Origin: Blasia pusilla
Taxonomy: Eukaryota > Marchantiophyta > Marchantiopsida > Blasiales
Length of the DNA: 64,000 nt
Reading direction: 5' to 3'
Assembly (NCBI GenBank): GCA_050084515.1
Contig: CM114273.1
Span: forward strand, 29,884,001 to 29,948,000
Part shown: positions 35,600 to 47,096 of the stretch, piece after piece
Position numbering within the stretch: the first letter of the stretch is position 1
How the letters are laid out: the number at the start of each line of letters is the position of its first letter
Position numbers and translations under genes: made by a program
The notes under the pieces: generated by a model
What the model was told of the DNA's origin: nothing
What the model saw: only the letters and a program-made list of their open reading frames with translations
Databases searched by the model: none

Positions 35600-38586
35600 G
35601 GTTCTTGACTCTCTCCAAACAATAATTAGTTGTGACTCCTATGTATTGTAGGAATTGCCGACATTTGGGTTGTAAAGAACTTCTATTTAGGACATGTTTC
35701 CATGGAAACGTCCTTCGAGTCCTAGCCCTCGGTCAGATTACAGTTCGGAGCCATGTCAATCGGCGCTCAAGCAATTTCAGTTACGAAACTGGTTTAGGGA
35801 TGTTTGTGAAGAATTGATACTGGCTATGGCGATTCAAGGATTAACCTTGGAATTTCTGCGCACTAGTTTTTGCGCCGTGGACAGAGGAGGGACACGTCTT
35901 TGGTCCTGTAAGATTTCAATTGTCGATTCCCAAGATAAATGACCTAACAGTAGGGAAAAGAGAAAGTACTAACAATTCTCAGATAAAAGTCAAGAAAAAT
36001 AAAAAAGGGTAATGTTAGGAAGAAAATTAAAGCCAAAGGAAAAGCCTTTGTAGTCTACATTAAAGCCTAAGAAAATAGTCTTTTTGGCCTTTGTGACACC
36101 AACAAATCCGCCCGTTAAATAAACTCACGACCCGCCCACGTGGTGCCCATCTCTCCCAACGGGGATCCTTAGTGACACGCCCTACTACAATTTCCGTCCT
36201 ACCCTCGAGCCAGGAACATATAGAATTCCCGGACGGCATCTTCGGAATGGAGGTACGAGGAAGAAGAGTCTTTGGAGTTTATCTGAGGGCTTACTATCAC
36301 CATTACCAGAGCTTAAGCGGAAAGGTCAATAACAACATTTTTACAAAGTGAAGAAGGAGGGTCGTATGCATCACTCCGATGCTGTATAACGAGCTGATGG
36401 TAGCGCCAGAGATTTATGGGGTCACCAGGGGCATAATGACCATGCATGAGGCACACAGTCTCGTCGCCACCAAACGTGTCATGGCAGTCGCTTGACTGAG
36501 GAGCCTGCAAGGATTTCTTCGGTTTCCATCCCGTGGACACAATATTCTATTCAGGGATCGTCCCGGGCGCCAAGGACTCGCCCTCCTCACCATTTGAAGT
36601 TCATAAGTGGCGACACCTCAACAACGCTGCATGCAAATACACTCCGAGTAATCTCATCCAACATATGCGGTTCGCATGCAGCTATTGTTGGTGGTCAATT
36701 GTGACGGTCTGCTGCAGGAGACAACCGAAAATCAGCACTGCATCAGCTGCTCTCACAATCGGTGCTAAGGATGGTGGTTCCAAGAAACACAAGATGATGT
36801 CAGTGAACATTTCTATCCAAGAATCTGTTGAAAGTGGTCGGGACAAAAAAATCTGAACGTGCATTAAGCTGCGGATGGCATACAGCTTCAGAAAGTCAAA
36901 TTGCGCCATAGTGGATACTACATAACATCATGCGGAAACTCAGTGGAAATCGGTCAGGGCAGGGCACGATCCTCTCGGCATGTCGTTCAAAATCACTCAA
37001 GTTTAGTCTAGAAAACCCCATCAGTGTTAGAACTACCTTGATGCACATCTAAGCAGCCGCAAATTTGTCTAGGAATGGATTCGATATCCATATACAATTT
37101 TTTCCGTCGTACTGGACGAAAGGTCAAGCAAAACAGAAACGAAGTTTACATGCAGATTCACTCGGAAGAAAACGAAATTTGAGCTACAACGATGAACTAC
37201 ATCATTTCCTTTCATAGAAATGTACTTGGAGATGTATCCTTGAGTCAAGATCAAATAGGGGCGTTCAGATTGAGGCGTCCACAATCACAAATTTTTCTTT
37301 CTACTGTTAGGGGCTAAAATGTACCATTCATCTAGGAGCCTAAACATTGCTAGACTCAGAGCTGAAAAAGTAAAAAACTGATGGGATTTTCCGAAATTGC
37401 GACCTGGATGAAACACCGGCTGGACGTCACTCACGCAAAAATCTGTTAGAGCGAAATGTGTAGTGGTACTTCAGATTGCGTTGTACATGTTTGGAATGTC
37501 GGTGGGTTGCATTCCCTTCGATTATGGTTTCATGGACTCTTTTGTTGCCATTCAATTGATCTACGCCCTAGCTCAGTACGGGAAATGAACACAGACCACG
37601 ATACGTACTTTATTCGTCTAAACGATTATCTAACGTCTGTCTCGTTCGCTATGACCGAACTATGACTAACAAAGCTGGGTCCGCGCTGGGGCTGGAAATC
37701 CTTACAAACCGACTAGAGTCTGATTCCATTATAATTTTGGTAAGGTGTCTGTCCATCACACAGGAACTAGCTTTTGTAACTGTTATTAAATTCAAATATT
37801 TTCAAACAGAGAGGCGTTTATATATCAAGAAGGAACTCTCCCATCCAGAGATGAAATTACGTGACGTACTAGATCGAAGCTGACTTTCGTTAGTAACTAG
37901 TGTAAGCCCATGCTATTTAAATCAATTTTGAGCGGTCTTATCACTCAAAATGGACAAGTGATCATATTGCCTTTGCAAAATGAAAGATGCTCGTACACTA
38001 CAGATATACTACTGTGAACGCTTTAGTTGATTAGTCTTCCCAGTTGGAATCTTGTTGTGCCAATGAACAAGCGCATGTAAGGGTTCTCGTCGCTTTGCGC
38101 AGATCCAATGGAAATTAGGCAGTAAGGAAGTAATCCCACAAGTTAATTTTGCAAATTAAGCTACCAAAGTTTACAAAGTCGTTAAAGGCTTCAAGTACAG
38201 ATCTGTGCTCCGAGAATATCCAACACATCCAATTTCGTGAAGAAGGGGTCCCCAAACACAACTACCCAATTGGTTGACCACGCTTAAAAAAGAGAGAAAA
38301 GACTCCAATATCCACGCTGCTCGCATCGTATTAGGCGACTTCCTCGAATCGTAACCTGGTGGCCAGCTGCCAGAGGCAGCAAGCATCAAGCGCCTCTGAG
38401 ATTATCCCATTCCGTACTGGAATACCATGTTCAAGCGTGGACTGCGTGGTCTTGCGACTCTTGCCGTCATTCAAAAGCTTTCAAATCGACTGACTGTACG
38501 ATCGTAAGACTTCTTGTCGGTACGCCAGAACTGTTGCGGAGCATTGAATTCTAAACCTAAAACTAAAATTATCTCATTCTATATTT
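35600..38586. other. Region without recognised gene
   Basis: Mixed composition with short open frames on both strands (for example 36313-36909). None shows a known motif, consistent splice sites or a second copy in the window. Confidence 0.45.
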
Positions 38587-39593
38587 ACTCTCCGCATAGA
38601 GGCATCGTGCATCGGCGGCTACTTCTGGGCCTAACCTGCGGAGGTTACGTGTTAGCAACTTAGTCGGTTGAAAATCTCAGAAACCGACTGAAGTATGATA
38701 ACACTTTGTATTTTCTGTCGAATGAGTATTAGAAAATGGGCCCCGGATATTGGAAACTAGCAGTGGCTATTGCCGGGCCTAATCGGATGGGGTTACATGT
38801 TAATAACATGTTCGCTTGAAATCTAAGAAACCGACGAAAATATGATATCCCTTTGTATTTTATGTCGCTCGGAAACATCAAACTTTGAAAAAATCTTGTC
38901 TGCCTTTTTCTATGAAGGCAGTATCGGTTCTCGGGGAAATCTACGTGGACGTTGGTAGGCGGTGGCTTGGGGCTCTTTACTGCGGTATTGAACATCGGCG
39001 AACTGCCGTGCGCGGAGTCGCAGGCAACGGTTGCCGGTCGCAGGCTCAGGCTCTGACACTAGCTAAGGAGGCTCTAGTACCAACAGCCGCGAGTGTGTAG
39101 CCACGTAAGCGTTCTTCATCTCCTAGCACAAATGTGACTCCTTCACTTAATTTTTGGATGATTGTGGACTATGGGGACAAGTGTCACAATCAGACATAAC
39201 CCAAAGGACACGTGTCAAATAGAGAGATGTTTGTTACAGATATCCCTTGTGAGGTTCCTAAGAATCATAGTACTGTAGGATTACGAGATATTCCAAGGGC
39301 CTAATCCCATGGACGACTCTCCGCGTGGAGGCATCGCGCATCAGCGGCTACTTTCGGGCCTAACCTGTGGGGGTTATTTGTTAGTAACTTCGTTGGTTGA
39401 AAATCTCAGAAACCGACCGAAATATGATAACCCCTTGTATTTCGTGTCGAATGATTATCAGAAAATGGGCCCCGAGTATGGAGGCTAGTAGCGGCTATTG
39501 CCAAGCCTACCCGGCCGGGGTTACATGTTAACAACCTAGTCGCTTGAAATCTCAAAAACCGATAAAAATATGATATCCCTTTGTATTTTATAT
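38587..39593 (+). repeat. Duplicated composite repeat (278 bp twice, each of two related sub-units)
   Basis: Units at 38587-38864 and 39316-39593 are homologous along their full length (start ACTCTCCGC, shared AAAATGGGCCCC, end CTTTGTATTTTAT). Each unit contains two related segments of about 110-115 bp with GGGTTAC/GGTTAC, GAAATCT/GAAAATCTC, AACCGA and ATATGATA...TTTGTATTT. So the same motif occurs four times within 1 kb. The 450 bp between the units is not part of the repeat. Confidence 0.75.
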
Positions 39594-39639
39594 GCATGAT
39601 TGCGACCCTCATTTATGCGACCAAAAAAAATAACCATTG

Positions 39640-41789
39640 AATAATAGAGAAACACACATCGTACCTAGGATCCGGTCCCATGCGGCCGGCTCCCTGCCAA
39701 GTTGCAATCGGGATCCCTACAATCTCCTTCTCGTCCGTTGGAAATAGGTGATAAAATGGTCGCAAACCTTGCGCCCTGTGTTTTGAGGGCGAAAATCAAT
39801 TTTGGGTCCCACAAATACTGTCCGTCCGATCAAAAAAGATCCAGAACCCTGGGGCTGAGTCTTGGAGACCTCGGCCCCAGGGACCGCATGGGACCGGGTC
39901 CTTTGACCTGGGTCCCATGGGCGGGACGTCACGACAACCTTCAGGGGTCGCCACTTTTTCTGCGCCCAAATGTTTTGAGCGTCGAAATTGTCAAATGTCG
40001 TGGCGATGCTTCTCACTGCAAATCTAACAATTTTTTCTAAAATCTTGTTTATTTTCTTGGCTTGTCCTACAGAAAAACAAAATGGTTGGGGAAATAAGGT
40101 AATCGTGACCTCTTTGGAGGCCCATGGGACCCGGCCCTTAATTACCAATTCCGATTGTAAACCGGTCGCTAGGACGGCTGGATCATTTTTGCACACAAAA
40201 AATTTAGACTCATACAAATTGGCAACCTTTTAAGGTCGCTGCTACTAGGAGTGCATGAGATGAGGCCATAAGTGAATCATGGAAGCTTATCCCAAACAAG
40301 AGGTGGAGTGTGGGGTCCCTTTGAGAGGCGGTAGGGGACGTGAAGGGGAGAAATTAATTACTAAAGGACATGTGGACATGGAGAGACCGGCTTGTGGGGA
40401 CCGTAAAAAGGTATTTGTAGATAGGAAACAACTCTCCGTTTGGCGGGCAGTTACTCAAAAGGAAAACTGCGGCGACAGTGCGACTACGAAGGGTTTGGTA
40501 CTATATCCACGTCGTCTTTCCCACAGAACCGGTACTTTCCCGGTATTTATAAACACGAACGGCAAGTTTTTAGTTTAAGTTTTCTTCCCCAATCGACTTT
40601 TTGATACAAAATATCAAACGACCTTATGTTTCGGAGTCAACCAACTTGTGCGCCGGCAATTCAAAAACGGAAACGGGAAACTGAGATCTCAACACCGAAA
40701 CCCGAGTCTCCTCGGAACCCGGGTTATGTGGTTTGGTACGAAACCCTCATTTTTGTCGAGTTTTCTTTATTCACATCTCCACTGTCTCTGGACGTCCTTA
40801 CGTTTGGAAACCACGAGCTCCTTACGAGCGGTATCCTTTTTGTAGCCTTGCTCCCCTCATGATCCATTTCCCGGTCCTTGTAGCTCTCATGCAAGCCCTA
40901 AGTCTCCGTCGGTGCCGAGTAGGAGTGTCATGGGCTGTGCATTAAGAGCTTCGGGAAAGATTTTCTTGAATATTTCATTTAAAGCCAAAGCTTTCGAGTG
41001 CAAGGGAAGGTGGATGACATGCGAAAGTATCGCTCATGAACGTTGGGGATCCTAGTCGTGTGGTGAATGCCGTGGAGCAATGGCAACAAGGGCATTTGGG
41101 ATAACTTACAGGCTTATCCTTTAGTCGAATACTTACTGTAGATTATTCTCCACACGTCATCGCAAAGACCTCCTACAGGATGGAGATAAATTTAAATAAC
41201 TTCTCTTCTTTTAGGAAATTAAAGCTCATTGGAAAAGCACGTTTCCACTTTATTATGTAAGAAGATTTGTGAAGAGAATAAAGCAAGTGAAAAGAACCCA
41301 ACAATGGAAAAAAGAAAAAAGAGTTACAAGATTCATTGTTTGAAACAAGTCTAAAATGGATATTAATTGTATGGGGATGGATCAAAAGGTACGATTTTGG
41401 ATTGAGATATTGGGGAGCGAGAGAGAAGGGTTGAGTTTAGGGGGAATGAGCACACACGTTTCAAAGAAAGTATCCAAATTCCATTTAAAAAATTATAAAT
41501 TATGAATTGCGTGTCTCATTATATAAAAGAACTATATGATTCTTGCTATTGAATGTGCACTTTACCACTACCATATCACCTAATATACAATACATCAAAA
41601 AATCAAAGGGTAAAATTCCTTAGAATAATATTAATAAGTTTTCTAAAAGAAAATGAAAGGATGAATAATTTATTTATTTCACCTATGAACCCCAAATGAA
41701 AGAAAAATCCACTTTATTGCAGATGTGATGGTGGAGGAAAACCCCACCCCTCTAAAAAGAAATAGGCAAGATAGCTTGTCGTGAAGTCA
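39640..41789. other. Region without recognised gene
   Basis: A 166-codon open frame on the minus strand (39717-40217) and shorter ones occur without recognisable domains. The GGGACC/GGTCCC-rich part at 39870-39930 contains short inverted matches. The sequence becomes AT-rich after 41160. Confidence 0.45.
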
Positions 41790-41912
41790 AGATACCATCA
41801 TCTCCCTGAAATTATTCAAGTCAAGATGTTGACCAAAAGTTGTTATGATCGAAATATCAAAAGAGGCCAACCGATGTAAGAACATTGAAGTGTGCAAAAA
41901 AGACATATAGGA

Positions 41913-41959
41913 GATCCCCAAGTAACTTGTGAGAGAATCCCATAAGTTACCTGGGGATC
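41913..41959. repeat. Inverted repeat, 16-bp arms with one mismatch
   Basis: GATCCCCAAGTAACTT at 41913-41928 pairs with AAGTTACCTGGGGATC at 41944-41959 across a 15-base loop, inside the dead RT. Confidence 0.85.
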
Positions 41960-42716
41960 CCCTAGATGAGGTATCGAATAAATCCATTCTACGTCTTTCA
42001 TAAGGGCCTCATCCAAGAACTTGGAGACACAGTCAATGAAGCCAATTAGAACCCCAAGAACATGAACCCCTTTAATGCTCATGGAAAAATCAAGAGTAGG
42101 AGGTATGAATGTTGAGGGAAGGCATGAAGGAGACCATACCCAAAATTCACTAGGTTGAACTTCAAGGTTGCTCCACAAAATGGGTACGAGCAAGAACCAC
42201 TTTAGAAGGAGGATCTATAATGTGGATATCATCAACAATTGAAGGGAAGAGACAAGCTGAAAATGCTTGGGTTGATGCTCAAAGGGCAAAAAAATGACAA
42301 AATCTATAATGGAAAAGATTGGGTGACCTATGGGATCACCTTGACGCATGCCATAAGATGATTGGAGCATACTATATTCTTCGGAAGCAGCATGATGAGA
42401 ATAGATATTAGGCATGTTATAAGCATATGATGAGACTCGTACGTTGTTTTCGTGCATGAGATAACTCCTCAAATATGGCCGCATAAGAAACCGAATTGAA
42501 TGAGTTACCCACATTGACTTGAATATCAAGAGTGGACCAAATCGCATAAACCACACCCTCATAACCACCAGGGATTGCTACTCCAAATTGATGAGGAAAA
42601 AAGTAGGCATAGAGTGAGCATGAAATTGCAATTAGAGGGATTGTCTTACCAAGGTGCATAAAACGTGTCCAATAGCCATATGGCAAACACAAAAAAGAAG
42701 CCTTATCCATAGCCAA

Positions 42717-42757
42717 TCTTGACTCTTGGGGATAAGCCTTATCCCCAAGAGTCAAGA
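42717..42757. repeat. Perfect 20-bp inverted repeat with one-base centre
   Basis: The arm TCTTGACTCTTGGGGATAAG at 42717-42736 is followed by one C and its exact reverse complement at 42738-42757. It lies near the upstream edge of the dead RT. Confidence 0.9.
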
Positions 42758-42859
42758 GATAAAGAATGTGAGATGATCTATCACAATATGTGCACGCACC
42801 TTGTATAGAGAGGTAAAGCCACTTGTTAAATTTATGAAAATAAAGCAATCACAAACATT

Positions 42860-44283
42860 GTTGCACAAAAACGGACATGGACAGACAAGTATGGATATGT
42901 CTACGGACATGGATTGCGATTGGCTAGAGGTCAGATCCACACTTATAGTTCATGATGGAAGTCAATGCAAGGGCGAGTGGGGAAATAAGTGGGGCAATAA
43001 GGGGGGAGGTGGAAGGAGGAAGAAACGGGGGAGTATGGAACACGAAGACAAGTGGGCAGAATGAGAGAGAAGGGGAAGGTGGTCCCCATATGGACAAGTC
43101 CTTCCATAGGCCAGACGTAATTCCACAGATATGGACATGTATGTAGATACGAACTTTGTCCAGATGCAACCTAGCTTGATCGCGAAGATGCTAAAAACAA
43201 TGTTTCATAGCTTCTTGGAGATAAGCAAGAAGTATGAAGATAAGCCATTGTAAAAACCTCCAAGTGAGGTTCCAAGTCAAGATATATTGTATAGTATTCC
43301 ACAAAAGATGGTATATTACCACTTGAAGAAGGATTAAGAGCTTCTAAGAGAGTCATTATATCTGCACTTAGAACAACCAGAGAGAGAGGACCCAATGCTT
43401 GAGCCACATGTGAAAACTCACCAACTTGCTTGAAAAGAGGACTTTGTCAAAGGCGTTGTATCTAAGGCCTCTTATGATTGGGATATTGGGTGGGAAGAGT
43501 TGTTGCTAAGGCTAAGGCAAATGGGGAAATAAGGGGGAGGGAGGAAGAAACGGGAAAGTATGGAACGTGAAGGCAAGAAGGGGGAATGAGAAAGAAGGGG
43601 AAGGTATGGTCTACATGGACAAGTCCTTCCACAAGACGGACACAAGTTGACGGACATATAAATGTCCACGGAGATGAACTTTATGCACTATAACCTTGAT
43701 GTCCATGTCTATGGACTTACGTCCATCCTATACAAAGATTTTTCTCTACGGGCCACATCTCCCCCTTCTTTCTCATCAAGGTTGCATGTGGACAAAGTCC
43801 GTGTCCGAAAAATTATGTCCATCCTATGGAAGAACTTGTCCATATGGGCCCCATCTTTCCTTTCTTTCTCCTTCCCCTTACAAGGATTCATGTTCCATAC
43901 TCCCCCAATATCTTCTTCCCTCCACTCCCTCCTCCTTCATTGCTCTACTCATCCCTGCCTTGCCTTCCATCATGGACTATAAGTATGGGTCCCATCTCTT
44001 AGAACCCATGTCCGTGGACATGTCATGATTTGTCCGTCCATGTCCGTCCTAAGGAAGGACTTGTCCATTTTTATGCAACTATGTTTCTCATCCCCTCCAT
44101 TTGTCTTTGTGATCTGCACTTTCTTGTTTCTTCCTCCTCCCACATCTATTACCTCCCCCTTTGTTGCCCCGCCCATCCTTGCCTTGCCTACCACCATGAA
44201 CTATAAAGTATGGGGCCCATTTTTTGCAATCCATGTATGTGGACATCTTCAAACTTGTCCGTCCATATCCGTTTTTGTGCAAC
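42860..44283. repeat. Cluster of MITE-like repeats in inverted arrangement
   Basis: Forward copies lie at about 42860-43165 and 43495-43690; reverse copies at about 43690-44015 and 44015-44283. All share (C/T)ATGGACAAGTCCTTCC, GGAAGAAAC, GGGGAAGG-type tracts and CATGATGGAAG or its complement. The cluster begins with GTTGCACAAAAACGG (42860-42874) and ends with the exact reverse complement (44269-44283), a 15-bp terminal inverted repeat 1.4 kb apart. No coding sequence was found inside. Confidence 0.65.
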
Positions 44284-44289
44284 CATGGA

Positions 44290-46690
44290 AGATACCAAAC
44301 ATTGATATTTGTGGGATCACACACTTACTTTTCCAATGGGAAAAGCAAGACTTCTTGGGTGATGGGATAAAGAGCAATAGGAATGCGAGTGTAGAATATA
44401 AGATCAAGAAGACCTAGATGGAAAGAGCGAAAGAGATCAATTTGGTTTAATTATGTCCAAACACTTGTTGTGGGCAGTAGAGTAGGAGGTATTATCCACT
44501 CTCATGTTAGGGATTGAAGGCCCATGCATGGATTGAAAATACCGTTCATGTCTCTTGATTCCATTAGGAGCAAAATCCTTACCACAAGTTATATGAAATG
44601 CATCTTTGGCAAAAATATAGAAGTAGAAGGATTATAAGGAGAGGAGGAGGCAGATGCATGAGGTGGTGATGACGATATGGAGGTAAGTAGGTTGGAAGGT
44701 GGAAGAGGAAGAGGAGAGATAAGGGTAGAAACAATGGGAGTCGAAAGCAAGGCTACATACGAGGCTACATACAACATATGTGAGGGTGAAAAAGTAGTAC
44801 GATTTGGTAATAATGGATGGAGATTAGGTTCAATAGGAAAAGACGAAGAGAGGAGAAGAGAATATGGAAGGAATGTGGTGGATGTAATGAGAGTATTAGT
44901 ATCTAGAGGAAAATGGCGAGATCTATGATAAGAAGAGGAACCAAGGGAAGAGGTTATGAACATAGGAGGGCGTGTAAAACCAGAGAAGTGAATATATGGA
45001 TTATCCAACTCTATCTTTGATTCCATATAAGCAAAGGTAGGCAAGTTATTGAAGACAAGAGAAGACATATGAATGATGATTTTGTGAAAGCATGAGGATA
45101 ACGACCATAATAAAAGTAGTGGAATCCATTTATGATTAAAAGTCATTTCAAGAAATCTAAAAATAAATTGAAAAGGCAAAGTGACTTATATGGTATCGGA
45201 AGAAGTGGCTTGAGAATGTAAATCTATGATGCCCATCATGCCCTTAAGGAGATAGAAAACGTAGGGAAGGGTGAAGCAATAAGGGAAAGCGTTGAAAGAG
45301 CAAGGAACACGTTTAAGAGGAATTGACATTAAACAAATATGAAAAAAAAATAAGGATCTATGAAAAAGGAAGAAAAACTTAAAAAACTGTTTGGTATGAA
45401 AGAATGAGCTCGTCACAATAATGGAAACAAGATCAAACACACCCAAAATTGATTCTCGAAGAGAAAGCTACTAAGGAAATTGGAAACACAAAAAATGAGG
45501 ATGTGAGGAGTAAGTGAAGTCGCCCACTAATGACAAATATGAGGTTGGAAAATTTTCCCGGTCGCAATCACACAGGATCTATGAACATATTTTAGAAAAG
45601 GTCCAAATATCCTAAGAACTTTAGAAAACCCCAATTCAAATGGAAAAAAAAGGAACCAAAAATTCAAATTTGAGAAGATAAAGAGGATGAATTTTAGATT
45701 GGATCACAATTAAATAGTTACACACTCACACCCACACACACCAATTCTCCATCTCCTCCCAAAGAGCCTCCAACTGGATTTGAAACACTCATTGTTTTAT
45801 GGCTCCAGTAGGAATCTAATCTAAAATTGTGTTATATGTCATGATACCTTGAAAGATAGTAAGTTTACCAAATACTCTTGTACGTTACCTAGCCTCGGAT
45901 AAAAGTGTCACCTTTACCCGTTTCTTTTTGGGTCTTAAAAGGGTCCACAGTGATTTATACCATATAGTCTTTTCTACTCGGCATTGAATGAGAAAGAAAG
46001 GAATGGCATAACTACCATCTCACTAACAACGTCGCATGTTTTCCCCAGCGCCATGAGGCCCAGCCCTACGCGAGGTTCCGAATCCCAACACAAACCGAAG
46101 CCCATAGATTGCCCCGGTGGAGGTGGTACCGGCCCACTGTTCAAACGTCCTGGCCACCGAATGCAACAAACAGTCAATCCGCTCGAGTTATCTCCGCGCG
46201 CTCGCTGACAACTGACGGGCTTCGTGGGGATCATTCTATCCATCCTGATACATGGCAATCGTAAGGATGACCGCGCCTATACACGGTCGTACATCGTTGT
46301 ATGTCCCCGGGACAGGGTCCGAAATTATTGATCGAACAATAATGTCTTCGAATTCTGCGGAAGAGTGAGCTGTGAAGGCCTCGTCGGCACCATCATTACA
46401 GAGGGAAAAAAAAGATGCCGTAACATGTTTCGGACTATAGATTCGACGGCAGGACGCTCCATGGTCGCTTTCCTTCTGAATCAGATCCCTTTTCCGTTCA
46501 GTGATCTCGAAGGTAATTCGGTGGCGTGGTTCAAGACTTCCATGAACTCAGATGGTCTATCCTCAATTTCCTCGGCATGGAACAGATGGTTGTGGTTTCT
46601 CTCTGTACGCCAGTTGTCACTATCAGCAACACGTACTGTCTTAAACGCCCCACCTTTTCATGTTTGCACCATGAGCCGGTCCCCTTGAAA
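44290..46690. other. Region without recognised gene
   Basis: A 196-codon minus-strand frame (44589-45179) is rich in Ser, Pro and Leu and has no known motif; it arises from purine-rich, low-complexity sequence. 45200-45960 is AT-rich. From 46000 the sequence becomes GC-richer as it nears the KCS gene. Confidence 0.45.
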
Positions 46691-46693
46691 GCT

Positions 46694-46701
46694 CTATATA
46701 T
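46694..46701 (+). promoter_or_regulatory. Candidate TATA box of the KCS gene
   Basis: CTATATAT lies about 400 bases upstream of the KCS start codon. Transcription would then begin near 46725-46735 and leave a leader of about 365 bases containing a short GCT repeat (46979-46994). Confidence 0.4.
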
Positions 46702-47096
46702 TCGCCGAGCATTGCCTCGCCACATCCAAATCTCCACTCGTTTCAGTCGCAAGCTCCCTCTGGCTGCTCCAGAATCCTGTTCGGTTCAGCAGAGGGGCGC
46801 TGGCAGGTTCAAGAAACCAAATCACTTCTGCTACCAATGCGGTTTGGACTCGGAGTACACTACGCTACGATTTCTGGGTGCCGGTTTCCTAGAAACCTGC
46901 GACGCCCATGTCCAGAGGACAACATCCGTGGCAACAGGAAAACTCATTCTGTGAGCTCCGAGTGTGAATGACATCTCAGCTGCTGCTGCTGCTGTCGCAG
47001 CCTACACGCCGTCAGTGCTACTATTTTCGAGCCGTCTCCGGACGAGTGTCGCTCTTTCCTGAACTTCTCGTGGTGTCATCTAGCAGTAGGGCCTAG

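Larger units (their letters stand above)
41790..42850 (-). pseudogene. Non-LTR (LINE-like) reverse transcriptase, decayed
   Basis: Minus-strand translation gives RT motifs in order across shifting frames: PLIAISCSLYAYFFPHQFGV, LDIQVNVGNSFNSVSYAAIF, SSYGMRQGDPIGHPIF, the catalytic core SIVDDIHI (about 42235-42212), then a tail with VHVLGVLIG and LGDPQVTYGILS. The arrangement with RQGDPLG-like and VDD boxes is that of non-LTR retrotransposons. The first catalytic aspartate is Asn here (VNVGNSF for an expected VDVANAF). No endonuclease domain or poly-A tail was recognised; an inverted MITE cluster starts right at its upstream edge. Confidence 0.65.

Noticed and set aside
39717-40217. A 166-codon minus-strand open frame
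   Set aside because: No recognisable domain; composition looks like non-coding repeat.
42860-44283. Regularly repeated words resembling a CRISPR array
   Set aside because: Units are long, divergent and in both orientations; this is plant nuclear DNA with MITE-like repeats.
44589-45179. A 196-codon Ser/Pro/Leu-rich minus-strand frame
   Set aside because: Low-complexity purine-rich sequence gives such frames; no domain recognised and not linked in frame with the RT at 42 kb.
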